A stretch of DNA of 64,000 bases from Pseudomonas sp. IAC-BECa141 (GTDB lineage: Bacteria > Pseudomonadota > Gammaproteobacteria > Pseudomonadales > Pseudomonadaceae). Shown here in pieces: positions 1 through 7,957 of this stretch (position 1 is the first letter of the stretch; the number at the start of each line of letters is the position of its first letter). The stretch lies in NCBI RefSeq assembly GCF_020544405.1, contig NZ_CP065410.1, positions 1,612,001 through 1,676,000 of the forward strand. The letters run 5' to 3'. The notes under the pieces were generated by a model that was given only the letters and a program-made list of their open reading frames with translations, was not told where the DNA came from and ran no database searches. A program made the translations under genes and the position numbers.

Positions 1-906
1 GGTTTTGCCCTGCAAGTGATGATCGGCCTTTGCCTGATCTGGGGCGTACAGCAGGTGATGATCAAGTGGGCGGCGACCGACATTGCGCCGGTGATGCAGG
101 CGGCGGGGCGATCGGGGATTTCCGCATTGCTGGTAGGACTGTTGATCTGCTGGAAGGGTGGCTGGGATCAGGTCGGCACGACCTGGCGCGGCGGCTTGCT
201 GGCCGGTGCCTTGTTCGGGCTCGAGTTCCTGTTCATCTCCGAAGGCTTGCAGTTGACCACCGCCGCGCACATGTCGGTGTTCCTCTATACCGCGCCGATC
301 TTCACCGCGCTTGGCGTGCATTTCCTGTTGCCCAGCGAGCGTCTGCGGCCGGTGCAATGGCTGGGGATTTTCCTCGCGTTCGTCGGCATTGCCATCGCGT
401 TTGCCGGCGGTGTGTCGTGGGCCAACCTCGACCGCCGCATGTTGATGGGCGATGCCCTCGGCGTGCTGGCCGGCGCCAGTTGGGGCGCGACCACTGTGGT
501 GGTGCGCGCCTCGCGTCTGTCGGAGGCTCCGGTGACGCTGACCCTGTTCTATCAACTGATCGTCGGTTTCATCGGGCTGTTGCTGATTGCGCTGCTCAGC
601 GGCCAGATCACCCACGTCAGCCTGACCGTCGTGGCGGTGGGCTGCGTGCTGTTTCAGGGCCTGGTCGTGTCGTTCTTCAGTTACCTGACCTGGTTCTGGT
701 TACTGCGCCGTTATCTGGCGGCCAACCTCGCGGTGTTTTCCTTCATGACGCCGTTGTTCGGCGTGACCTTCGGCGTGGTGTTGCTCGGCGAAGAACTGAG
801 CCTGAACTTCATCATCGGTGCCGTGCTGGTGCTGCTCGGCATCACCTTCGTCAGCGCGGAACAGTGGGTGCGTCGGCGTTTGCGCAAAGCCCTCGGTCAG
901 CCGTAA
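1..906 (+). CDS. EamA/DMT-family transporter, 5' end cut by the window
   Basis: This is an inner-membrane drug/metabolite-type exporter. The reading frame is open from base 1 (GFALQVMIGLCLIWG), so the true start lies to the left of the window. Internal GTG/ATG codons at 16 and 19 fall inside the first membrane segment and are unlikely starts. About ten hydrophobic segments are visible in two halves of five, the usual DMT layout, with a basic C-terminal tail (VRRRLRKALGQP). The last 56 bp overlap the convergent MFS gene on the other strand. Substrate is unknown; members of the family export amino acids, metabolites or toxic compounds. Confidence 0.88.
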   Translation, partial: GFALQVMIGLCLIWGVQQVMIKWAATDIAPVMQAAGRSGISALLVGLLICWKGGWDQVGTTWRGGLLAGALFGLEFLFISEGLQLTTAAHMSVFLYTAPIFTALGVHFLLPSERLRPVQWLGIFLAFVGIAIAFAGGVSWANLDRRMLMGDALGVLAGASWGATTVVVRASRLSEAPVTLTLFYQLIVGFIGLLLIALLSGQITHVSLTVVAVGCVLFQGLVVSFFSYLTWFWLLRRYLAANLAVFSFMTPLFGVTFGVVLLGEELSLNFIIGAVLVLLGITFVSAEQWVRRRLRKALGQP

Positions 907-2032
907 TCGATTTGCATGCCAGACCGCCGGCAATCAACAAGCCGCTGCCGGCGATCACCAGCGCCGGTTGCAGGCCACCGCTGAAATGGCTGCTGAGCGC
1001 CGCCAGCAACGGCCCGCTGAGTTGGCCGACGGCGAAGCACGCGGTGAGCAGGCCGGCGTTGCGCTGGGTGGTGTGGGGCGCCAGTTCCCGGGAGCGTTGC
1101 ATCACCAGTTGCATGCAGGCCAGGAACGGCGTGCCGCACAGGATCACGCCCAATGCCAGGCCGAGGCCACTGCCCAGCAGGCAAGCGAAAACCCCGGCAG
1201 CCTGCAGCCACAACGTCGCCATCAACCAGTGCCGGGTGGTGTCTGGATCATGCCGACGCAAACTCACCAGCAAAACCCCGATCGCAGCGGCGAGGCCGAA
1301 GCACGGCCAGAACAGATCGGCCTGCCATTGCCCGTGAAACTGCGCGTTGGCCATCTGCGACAGAAACGTGGCCGGAATGATGTAGCCCACACCATACAAG
1401 GCATACACCACCGCCAAGCGCCCGATGCCGCGATTCGACGAATTCACGGCGGTCGGTGCGGCCGGCACACCGACGCCCGGTTGCGGCAGGATCCGCACGA
1501 TCGCCAGCAACATCCCCAGCGCCACAGCAGCGTAAATCAGCCACAGAGTCGCGGAAGTCTGCTGCGCCAGATGTGAGAACAGAGCCAGCAGTCCCGTCAG
1601 AAAAATCCCCAGCCCGGGCCCGGCAAACACCAGCGCTCCCAGACGCGGACGGCCTGTCGCCGCAGCCAGCGGTTGACTCAACGCAGTAATCATCACCAGT
1701 ACCCAGGCGCTCGCCACTCCGGTGCCGAAGCGCAGCAGCAGGTGCGACCAGAAACCGTTGGCCCAGAACGACGCCAACGTCAGCAGCACGCACAACCACA
1801 GACCGCCGTGCAGGCGACGCTGGACCTGATCCGGCCGGCGGGAAAACATCCCATCCACCGCACCAAGCAAATAGCCGAGGTAGTTGGCCGCCGCAATCAG
1901 ACCGGCGGCGGTCAGGTCGATCTGGCCTTCGCTGAGCAGGTGCGGCAATTGCGGGGTGAGGGCGAAACGCCCGATGCCCATGGCCATCATCAGGGCGATG
2001 AAGCAGGCGGATAAGCGAATCAGCGGGGACAT
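851..2032 (-). CDS. YbfB/YjiJ-family MFS transporter
   Basis: A 393-residue major facilitator with about twelve hydrophobic segments. The N-terminus (SACFIALMMAMGIGRFALTPQLP) is the typical opening of the YbfB/YjiJ family. It probably sits in the inner membrane; the substrate is unknown. The start codon at 2032 is the first in frame and precedes the first membrane helix. It is divergent from the LysR-type gene at 2137, about 100 bp away, a common arrangement in which the regulator controls the transporter. Its 3' end overlaps the upstream exporter by 56 bp tail to tail. Confidence 0.85.
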   Translation of the reverse strand: MSPLIRLSACFIALMMAMGIGRFALTPQLPHLLSEGQIDLTAAGLIAAANYLGYLLGAVDGMFSRRPDQVQRRLHGGLWLCVLLTLASFWANGFWSHLLLRFGTGVASAWVLVMITALSQPLAAATGRPRLGALVFAGPGLGIFLTGLLALFSHLAQQTSATLWLIYAAVALGMLLAIVRILPQPGVGVPAAPTAVNSSNRGIGRLAVVYALYGVGYIIPATFLSQMANAQFHGQWQADLFWPCFGLAAAIGVLLVSLRRHDPDTTRHWLMATLWLQAAGVFACLLGSGLGLALGVILCGTPFLACMQLVMQRSRELAPHTTQRNAGLLTACFAVGQLSGPLLAALSSHFSGGLQPALVIAGSGLLIAGGLACKSITADRGLCANADAPTVPR

Positions 2033-2136
2033 GGTCTGAATTCCGTTGGTGGTTCAATGACCGTCAGGCTAGGACTGATTGACTTTCTTTAAAATTGAAT
2101 AATAGTGAGCAACTTGTTCTGTTCAGGAGAAAGGTT

Positions 2137-3030
2137 GTGGAGTTCAGCCAATTGCGGATCTTTCAGGCCGTGGCGCAGGAGGGCTCGATCACCCGCGCCG
2201 CCGAACGTTTGCACCGCGTGCCGTCGAACCTGTCGACCCGGCTTAAGCAGTTGGAGGAGCAACTGGGTGTCGAATTGTTCGTCCGTGAGCGTCAGCGTTT
2301 GCAGTTGTCGCCTGCAGGAAAAGTCCTGCTGGACTACACCGGCAAACTGTTCGCCTTGCGCGATCAGGCCAGTGCGGCGGTGATGGGCGGGCAACCCGCG
2401 GGGGATTTCGTGCTCGGCACGCTATACAGCACGGCAGCGATTCATCTGCCGGCGTTGCTGGCGCGCTATCACAAACAGTATCCGGCGGTGAATCTTCAGG
2501 TGCAGTCCGGGCCCAGTGGTGAATTGCTCGAAGGCCTGCTCACCGGACGCCTCGACGCCGCACTGGTGGACGGCCCGCCGCAACTGGCCGGGATCGACGG
2601 TGTGCCGTTGTGCAACGAGCGGCTGGTGCTGATCAGCGAGGCCGATCACCCGCCGGTGCGCAGTGCCAAGGATGTCGAGGGGCGGGCGGTGTTCACCTTT
2701 CGTCATGGCTGCGCCTACCGCGCGCGGCTGGAAGCGTGGTTCGCCCACTATCAGGCGGCGATGGGCCGGGCGATGGAGATCGAGTCCTATCAGGGCATGC
2801 TCGCCTGCGTGATTGCCGGCAGTGGCGTGGCGCTGATGTCGGAGTCGATGCTCGCCAGCCTGCCGGGGCGCGAAAGCGTGGCGGTGCATCCGCTGGCCGA
2901 GCCGTTTGCCAGTGCGACAACATGGCTGATGTGGCGGCGGGGCATGGTTGGGGCCAACCTCAATGCGTGGATCGAACAGCAGCAGGCGCTCTATCCCGTG
3001 GCTGGCGAAGACGTGCGGGAAACGGCTTGA
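2137..3030 (+). CDS. LysR-family transcriptional regulator
   Basis: A 297-residue LysR regulator. Residues 1-60 carry the winged helix-turn-helix (LRIFQAVAQEGSITRAAERLHRVPSNLSTRLKQLEEQLG), followed by the inducer-binding fold with two alpha/beta lobes. I place the start at the GTG at 2137 because AGGAGA lies six bases upstream and the protein then begins MEFSQLRIF. A TTG at 2095 would add 14 untypical residues. It is divergent from the MFS transporter, which is its likely target. Synteny with the small gene at 3173 recalls PA1413-PA1414 of P. aeruginosa. Confidence 0.88.
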   Translation: MEFSQLRIFQAVAQEGSITRAAERLHRVPSNLSTRLKQLEEQLGVELFVRERQRLQLSPAGKVLLDYTGKLFALRDQASAAVMGGQPAGDFVLGTLYSTAAIHLPALLARYHKQYPAVNLQVQSGPSGELLEGLLTGRLDAALVDGPPQLAGIDGVPLCNERLVLISEADHPPVRSAKDVEGRAVFTFRHGCAYRARLEAWFAHYQAAMGRAMEIESYQGMLACVIAGSGVALMSESMLASLPGRESVAVHPLAEPFASATTWLMWRRGMVGANLNAWIEQQQALYPVAGEDVRETA

Positions 3031-3041
3031 ACGAACGGTCA

Positions 3042-3055
3042 GGGATTTGGATCAA
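3042..3055 (+). promoter_or_regulatory. ANR/FNR-box-like site before the small gene
   Basis: GGGAT-TTGG-ATCAA matches the ANR/FNR consensus TTGAT-N4-ATCAA at 8 of 10 defined positions, with a perfect right half. A candidate -10 element TATTAT lies at 3108-3113. That would put the box near -71 rather than the usual -41, so the assignment is tentative. The downstream gene resembles PA1414, whose P. aeruginosa homologue I recall as strongly induced by low oxygen. Confidence 0.4.
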
Positions 3056-3172
3056 TTCAGTAACAGATCATTGCGGATTTGGCCGAGCATTGCGTAGGAC
3101 TTCGGACTATTATCAGTGCGAAGCGGCCTCAGAATTCCGGACGCTCAGCACCACCCTGAAGGGGGCATGACG

Positions 3173-3301
3173 ATGAAAGAGAAAATTCAAAACTGGCTGC
3201 ACGATTTGGGTGTTGCCCTCGGCTTGATCGAACCGCCTCTGCAACCGGTCCCGATTCGCACCGATGACGAACAGCGTCGGCGTCAGCCACGTCGGCGGTA
3301 A
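3173..3301 (+). CDS. Small conserved Pseudomonas protein, PA1414-like (SicX locus type)
   Basis: A 42-residue protein, MKEKIQNWLHDLGVALGLIE followed by a proline patch (PPLQPVPIRTDDEQ) and an arginine-rich tail ending RRR. I choose the ATG at 3173 because AAGGGGG sits seven bases upstream; the ATG at 3167 is too close to it. From memory, length, sequence pattern and position after a LysR gene agree with PA1414 of P. aeruginosa, whose transcript gives rise to the low-oxygen-induced small RNA SicX. The protein's function is unknown. It may form a short amphipathic helix with a basic tail. A very strong terminator follows, consistent with an abundant short transcript. Confidence 0.75.
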   Translation: MKEKIQNWLHDLGVALGLIEPPLQPVPIRTDDEQRRRQPRRR

Positions 3302-3338
3302 TGCCCCGCTTTGAAGGATCAAAGGATTTAAACGACAG

Positions 3339-3398
3339 AAGATCGCACCCGGTCGCCATTTCCTGGAGTGGCGACCGGGTGCGATCTTTTGTTTTTTC
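3339..3398 (+). terminator. Strong Rho-independent terminator
   Basis: A perfect 20-bp inverted repeat (arms 3339-3358 and 3369-3388, loop of 10) is followed by TTGTTTTTTC. It ends the small PA1414-like transcript. It may also act on the minus strand for the gene that stops at 3397, although the T tract there is poorer. Confidence 0.92.
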
Positions 3399-3645
3399 AG
3401 TGACGCCCGATTTCCATCAGAAACCGGCTCAGGTCATTCGCGGTTTTCGCGGTCTTGAGCATCCGGTCCTCTTCGGCGGTGAAGGCCGTCAGTCCGAATT
3501 CATCTTCCAGATGGAAGATCAGATCCTCGATATCCGCTTTTTCCAGCCCCAGCTGCGCGAGGCTGGTGTTGTCGTCGAATTCACGATTTTCCAGCAGGCG
3601 CAGGATGAACCGGTGCACGGCAGCACGTACGGCAGCTCTTCTCAT
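3397..3645 (-). CDS. Acyl-carrier-protein-like protein lacking the phosphopantetheine serine
   Basis: An 82-residue protein with an acyl-carrier-like pattern: a basic N-terminal helix, then DDNTSLAQLGLEKADIEDLIFHLEDEFGL. In carrier proteins the corresponding stretch reads as LGADSLDxVEL, with the modified Ser at the DSL motif; here that position is Lys36 (EKAD), so 4'-phosphopantetheine cannot be attached in the usual way. The acidic helix II (EDLIFHLEDEFG) is preserved. It may be a binding module that mimics a carrier protein, or a diverged protein with the same fold. No ketosynthase or other partner enzyme is adjacent. The next gene leftward is on the opposite strand. Confidence 0.7.
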   Translation of the reverse strand: MRRAAVRAAVHRFILRLLENREFDDNTSLAQLGLEKADIEDLIFHLEDEFGLTAFTAEEDRMLKTAKTANDLSRFLMEIGRH

Positions 3646-3689
3646 TGCAGATCTTTATGGTTGTTGGTCTGACTGGAGTACAGCAGGCC

Positions 3690-4415
3690 TCAGGCGTGTC
3701 GGCGCAACCATTCGTCAATCATCGGACGTAAGCGCTCTCCCGAGAAACTGCCGAAGTGCCCGCCGTGCACCGTGCGGATCTTCAACGCCTGCAGGCGTCG
3801 CAGGCTGGCGGCGTAGTCGTCGAGGTTGGAGTGGTAGGCGTCTTCTATCAGCGGGCCGTCGTAAATGATGTCGCCGCTGAACAGGGTTTCCGTGGCCGCT
3901 TCGTAGAGGCTGATCCCGCCCGGTGAATGCCCCGGCGTGTGCAGCACCTGCAAGGTTCGATTGCCGAGGTCCAGCACATCGCCTTCCTCGACAAACCCGG
4001 TAGCGGGCGCTGCCTTGACCCGGTATTCGGCGTAGCACAACGGGCAATCCGGGTGCGCTTCGAACATGTCATCGCCGACGAAGGCCCGGCTCAGATCGTT
4101 CTCGCCATCCGGCGCTGCCAGAATGTTCGCCTCGGCGGGATGCACCAGCCGTTCGGCAAACTCGTGATGCCCGGCGATGTGGTCGAAATGGCAGTGACTG
4201 GCCACCGCCACCAGCGGCCGTTCAGTCAGCCATGGCAGTTGCTCGCGCAGGCTGACCAGCCCGGAACCGCTGTCGAGCAGCAGATCCTTGTCCCGACCCT
4301 GAACATGCCACAGGTTGCAGCGATAGAACGGGCGGATGTACGGCTCGTGAATCAGCCGAATGCCGTCACTCAGGGTTTGCACTTCGAACCACTGATCGCG
4401 AGAAACAATCTTCAT
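3690..4415 (-). CDS. MBL-fold metallo-hydrolase
   Basis: A 241-residue protein of the metallo-beta-lactamase superfamily. The metal-binding motif HCHFDH is at residues 74-79, a further histidine lies in HTPGHSPGG, and Asp is in FSGDIIYDG; HGGHFGSF near the C-terminus supplies the last ligand. The fold normally binds two metal ions and hydrolyses thioesters, lactones or related bonds; the substrate cannot be told. The start at 4415 has GGAG about ten bases upstream, and an earlier in-frame ATG at 4484 lacks a good site. The terminator at 4434-4467 separates it from the symporter operon upstream. Confidence 0.85.
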   Translation of the reverse strand: MKIVSRDQWFEVQTLSDGIRLIHEPYIRPFYRCNLWHVQGRDKDLLLDSGSGLVSLREQLPWLTERPLVAVASHCHFDHIAGHHEFAERLVHPAEANILAAPDGENDLSRAFVGDDMFEAHPDCPLCYAEYRVKAAPATGFVEEGDVLDLGNRTLQVLHTPGHSPGGISLYEAATETLFSGDIIYDGPLIEDAYHSNLDDYAASLRRLQALKIRTVHGGHFGSFSGERLRPMIDEWLRRHA

Positions 4416-4433
4416 CAAGCATTTTCTCCAGAC

Positions 4434-4467
4434 GAAAAAAACGGGTGTGGCAACCGACGCCACACCC
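4434..4467 (-). terminator. Rho-independent terminator of the gbu operon
   Basis: On the minus strand GGGTGTGGC (loop GTCGGTT) GCCACACCC is followed by a G and seven T. It lies just after the stop codon of the symporter gene at 4500 and so ends the gbuA-to-symporter transcription unit before the MBL gene. Confidence 0.9.
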
Positions 4468-4499
4468 GCCGAAGAAAGCATCAAGTCGTTGTGTTCAGC

Positions 4500-5879
4500 T
4501 TAGATCGCGCTGGCCACCGCGTTTGGGCGACGGGACATCAGGCTGACCACCACAAAACTCACCAGACCCACAGCCAGGCTGTAGTAGATCGGCGTGTTGG
4601 CGTCCAGGCCGTCCTTGAACATGAACAGCAGGGCGGTGGCGAAACCCAGACCCATGCTGGCGATGGCGCCGGCGGTGGTTGCGCGTTTCCAGAAGATTGC
4701 ACCGATCAGCGGGATCAGCATGCCGCCCACCAACAGGTTGTAAGCGAGGGTCAGGGCGCTGATCACGTCGTTGACCACCAGCGCGATGGCCAGGACCACG
4801 GCACCGGTCAGCAGGGTGAACAGGCGGTTCACACCCAGGCTCGACTGTTTGCCGCCACGCAGTTTCGGCAGCAGGTCTTCGGTCAGGGTAGTGGCCGCGG
4901 CGAGCAGGCCGGCGCTGGCGGTGGACATCATTGCGGCCAGGGCTGCGGCGATCACCAGGCCACGGATACCGTCCGGCAGCGACAGTTTGACGATCGCGGC
5001 GAAGGCGTTGTTGACGTTGTCCAGATCCGGAATCAGTACGTGTGCCGCCATGCCGATCAGAGCACAGGCCAGACCGTAGAGGATGCAGTAGACGCCCGCG
5101 AGGCTACCGGCGTACTGAGCCACTTTTTCGTTCTTGACGGTGAACACCCGTTGCCAGATGTCCTGACCGATCAGGATGCCGAAGAAGTAAATCATGAAGT
5201 AGGTGATGATCGTGTCCCAGCCGATGGTGGTGAAGTTGAACGCCGTCGCCGGCAGTTTCAGCACCAGCTCATCCCAGCCGCCGACGCGGTACAGGCAGAT
5301 TGGCAGAAGGATGAACATCAGGCCGACAGTCTTGATGATGAACTGGACGATGTCGGTCAGGGTCAGCGACCACATGCCGCCGATGGCCGAGTACACCACC
5401 ACCACGCCACCGCCGAGCAGCACCGAGACCCAGAACGGCAGGCCGAACAGCACTTGCAGCACGGTGCCGATGGCGAGGATCGAGGTCACGCCGATCATCA
5501 GCGCGTAGGCCAGCATGATCGCCGCGCTCGCCGAGCGGGCCATCGGGTTGTAGCGTTTTTCCAGCACCTGGGTAACGGTGTAGATCTTCAGTTTCAGCAG
5601 CGGCTTGGCCAGGAACAGGTTCAGCGCCACGATGCCGCAACCCAGTGCCGCGCACAGCCAGAAACCGGAGATGCCGTGCACGTAGCCCAGACGCACGGTG
5701 CCGACGGTGGACGCGCCACCGAGAACGGTCGCGGCCATGGTGCCCATGTACAGGCTCGGGCCGAGGTTACGTCCGGCGACGAGGAAGTCCTCGTTGGTCT
5801 TGGCCTTGCGCATGCCGAAGTAGCCGAGCAAGAGCATGCCGGCCGCGTAGATGAGGACGACGAATAAATCCAAAGCCAT
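4500..5879 (-). CDS. Sodium:solute symporter (PA1418-like)
   Basis: A 459-residue SSS-family transporter with about 13 hydrophobic segments. The N-terminus MALDLFVVLIYAAGMLLLGYFGMRKAKTNEDFLVAGR is the family signature (the short tail before FLVAGRN). The start at 5879 opens directly before TM1; the frame extends upstream but without family similarity. It is the last gene of the minus-strand cluster gbuA / NTF2-like / NCS1 permease / symporter. From memory, this is the order of PA1421 to PA1418 in P. aeruginosa. It probably imports a guanidino compound or a related nutrient with sodium, but the substrate is inferred from context only. Confidence 0.88.
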   Translation of the reverse strand: MALDLFVVLIYAAGMLLLGYFGMRKAKTNEDFLVAGRNLGPSLYMGTMAATVLGGASTVGTVRLGYVHGISGFWLCAALGCGIVALNLFLAKPLLKLKIYTVTQVLEKRYNPMARSASAAIMLAYALMIGVTSILAIGTVLQVLFGLPFWVSVLLGGGVVVVYSAIGGMWSLTLTDIVQFIIKTVGLMFILLPICLYRVGGWDELVLKLPATAFNFTTIGWDTIITYFMIYFFGILIGQDIWQRVFTVKNEKVAQYAGSLAGVYCILYGLACALIGMAAHVLIPDLDNVNNAFAAIVKLSLPDGIRGLVIAAALAAMMSTASAGLLAAATTLTEDLLPKLRGGKQSSLGVNRLFTLLTGAVVLAIALVVNDVISALTLAYNLLVGGMLIPLIGAIFWKRATTAGAIASMGLGFATALLFMFKDGLDANTPIYYSLAVGLVSFVVVSLMSRRPNAVASAI

Positions 5880-5919
5880 GATGGCGTGTCTCCGATTGTC
5901 TTTTTTATGAGGTGGAACA

Positions 5920-5945
5920 CTGTGGGAGAAGGCTGACTCCCACAG
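5920..5945. repeat. Intergenic hairpin CTGTGGGAG/CTCCCACAG
   Basis: A perfect 9-bp inverted repeat with an 8-base loop lies between the permease stop and the symporter start. The arm CTGTGGGAG is the core of Pseudomonas REP sequences. It has no T tract, so it more likely stabilises or processes the mRNA than terminates it. Confidence 0.6.
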
Positions 5946-5958
5946 GCGATTCGTTTCT

Positions 5959-7470
5959 TCAGGCGGCCTGACGCAGCGCCGCTTCAGCCGGCGCATGGGC
6001 GCCTTTGCTCCGGGGATCCTTCGGGCCGTAGACCAGCGCCGGTTCCGGGAACAGGCTCAGCAGCATCAGGTACATCACCGAGGCCAGGCCCAGGGTCACC
6101 AGCAGGCTGATGTCGATGCCGCCGGCCAGTTCACCCAGCGGGCCGACGAACTGCCCCGGCAGGTTGACGAAGCACAGGCCGACCGCCGCGCTCGGGATCC
6201 ACGCGCCCAGACCGCGCCAGTTCCAGCCGTGGCTGAACCAGTAGCGTCCGCCTTGCTCGCCGCGCGTGAACACTTGCAGGTCGTCCGGGCAGTAGAAGCC
6301 GCGACGCACCACCAGGCCGATGATCATGATCACCATCCACGGGGTGGTGCAGGTGATGATCAGCACGGCGAAGGTCGACACGCTCTGCACCAGGTTCGCC
6401 GCGAAGCGCCCGATGAAGATGAAGGCGATCGACAGCACGCCGATCAGCAACGTCGCCTTGACCCGCGACAGCAGGCGCGGGAACACGCTCGACATGTCCA
6501 GCCCGGTGCCGTACAGCGACGTGGTGCCGGTGGACATGCCACCGATCACCGCAATCAGGCACACCGGCAGGAAGAACCAGCTCGGCGACACCGCCAGCAG
6601 ACCGCCGACGTAGTTGTTGGCCGCGATGTAGTCCGGCGCCTGGATCGCCACGATGGTCGCGGTGGTCAGGCCGAACAGGAACGGGATGAAGGTGGCGATC
6701 TGCGAGAAAATCACTGCCGCCATGATCCGCTGACGCGAAGTTTCACGCGGGATGTAGCGGGCCCAGTCGCCGAGGAACGCGCCGAAGGAAATCGGGTTGC
6801 TCATGGCCACCAGCGCGGCGCCGATGAACGCGGCCCAGAAGCCCGGCTGACCGAGGCTGACGGTGCCGGCGTAGTGCGAATCGAAGGGACCGGCGAAGGC
6901 GAAGATGCCCAGCAGGAACAGCAGGCTCGCGCTCCACACCGCGACCTTGTTCACCCACAGCAGGAAGCGGAAGCCGTAGATGCACACGGTCAGCACCAGA
7001 ATCGCGAACAGACCGTAGGCCAGGCCCAGGGTCAGGTCGGTTTCCGGCAGGCCGATCAGGCGTTTCGCACCACCGATCAACGCATCTCCCGAACTCCACA
7101 CCGAGAGCGAGAAGAAGGCGATGGCGGTCAACAGCGACAGGAACGAACCGACGATCCGCCCGTGCACGCCGAAGTGCGCACCGGACGACACGGCATTGTT
7201 GGTGCCGTTGAGCGGACCGAACAGGCCCATCGGTGCGAGGATCAGCGAGCCGAGCAGCACGCCCGAAACAATCGCCCAGACGCCCGCCTGAAAGGACAGG
7301 CCGAATAGCACCGGGAAACTGCCGAGCACGGCGGTGGCAAAGGTATTCGCGCCGCCAAAGATCATGCGGAACAAGTCCACGGGACCGGCGGTACGTTCGT
7401 TGTCCGGGATCTGTTCGACCCCGTGGGTTTCAATCTGCGTAAGGCTTTGGTCTTTGTTGTTGTTATTCAT
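5959..7470 (-). CDS. NCS1-family purine/cytosine-type permease (PA1419-like)
   Basis: A 503-residue nucleobase:cation symporter-1 family protein with about 12 membrane segments. Family features include the N-terminal IPDNERTAGPVDLFRMIFGGANTFATAVLGSFPVLFGLSF block and FGAFLGDWARYIPRETSR in the middle. NCS1 proteins import purines, pyrimidines, hydantoins or thiamine with a proton or sodium ion. Its place in the gbu operon suggests an import role for a guanidino or related nitrogen compound. It lies between the small NTF2-like gene (about 55 bp upstream) and the sodium:solute symporter, so this operon encodes two unrelated importers. Confidence 0.88.
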   Translation of the reverse strand: MNNNNKDQSLTQIETHGVEQIPDNERTAGPVDLFRMIFGGANTFATAVLGSFPVLFGLSFQAGVWAIVSGVLLGSLILAPMGLFGPLNGTNNAVSSGAHFGVHGRIVGSFLSLLTAIAFFSLSVWSSGDALIGGAKRLIGLPETDLTLGLAYGLFAILVLTVCIYGFRFLLWVNKVAVWSASLLFLLGIFAFAGPFDSHYAGTVSLGQPGFWAAFIGAALVAMSNPISFGAFLGDWARYIPRETSRQRIMAAVIFSQIATFIPFLFGLTTATIVAIQAPDYIAANNYVGGLLAVSPSWFFLPVCLIAVIGGMSTGTTSLYGTGLDMSSVFPRLLSRVKATLLIGVLSIAFIFIGRFAANLVQSVSTFAVLIITCTTPWMVIMIIGLVVRRGFYCPDDLQVFTRGEQGGRYWFSHGWNWRGLGAWIPSAAVGLCFVNLPGQFVGPLGELAGGIDISLLVTLGLASVMYLMLLSLFPEPALVYGPKDPRSKGAHAPAEAALRQAA

Positions 7471-7524
7471 GATCTGCTCCGATCACAAAGGCGCGCTCAT
7501 CGTGCGTGAGCGTCACCTGTTTGG

Positions 7525-7947
7525 CTAAGGGGGTGGCAGCCCTTCCGGCATTGCGGACAAATGTTCGTGGCAGGCCAGCCAATGGCCTTGTTGTTCTAGG
7601 CTCGACGCTTGTTTTCTGAAAACAATCGTCTCGCGCTCCTGGCTGAAGTGTTGCTCCCCTTGCATGCGCAGCTCGGTGGCCACGTCATGGATGAAAATCG
7701 CCACATCACCTTGCAGGCTGACGAAGGCGTTGCTCGAGGTGCACGACAGCACCTCGAAGCCATCCTCGGCGCGCCAGCTGTCCCACAACGCCTGATAGGC
7801 ATCGCGCGACAGCAGGGGCTGTTCGAGGGTGTAGAACACGAAGCTCGCATCGGCGCTGAACGCGCCGAAGTAGGCTTCGCGATCGTTGCGGGCGAAGGCG
7901 GACACCAGATTGGCGGCCGCTTTCAGAACCTGATCACGTTCGTTCAT
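7525..7947 (-). CDS. SnoaL/NTF2-like small protein (PA1420-like)
   Basis: A 140-residue protein of the NTF2-like cone fold: an N-terminal helix (AAANLVSAFARNDREAYFGAF), then SADASFVFYTLEQPLLSRDAYQALWDSW and alternating strands with a conserved tryptophan (QGHWLACHEHLS). I chose the ATG at 7947 because the sequence upstream, overlapping the end of gbuA, does not fit the family. It starts 10 bp after the gbuA stop, so the two are probably cotranslated. Such proteins bind or isomerise small molecules; it could be an accessory to guanidinobutyrate breakdown, but no catalytic residues can be named. Confidence 0.78.
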   Translation of the reverse strand: MNERDQVLKAAANLVSAFARNDREAYFGAFSADASFVFYTLEQPLLSRDAYQALWDSWRAEDGFEVLSCTSSNAFVSLQGDVAIFIHDVATELRMQGEQHFSQERETIVFRKQASSLEQQGHWLACHEHLSAMPEGLPPP

Positions 7948-7957
7948 GACCCGACCC

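Noticed and set aside
3927-7308. Long plus-strand open frames opposite the symporter and permease genes (646 and 437 codons)
   Set aside because: Compositionally biased His/Gln/Arg-rich translations antisense to well-conserved membrane proteins; typical of high-GC antisense frames.
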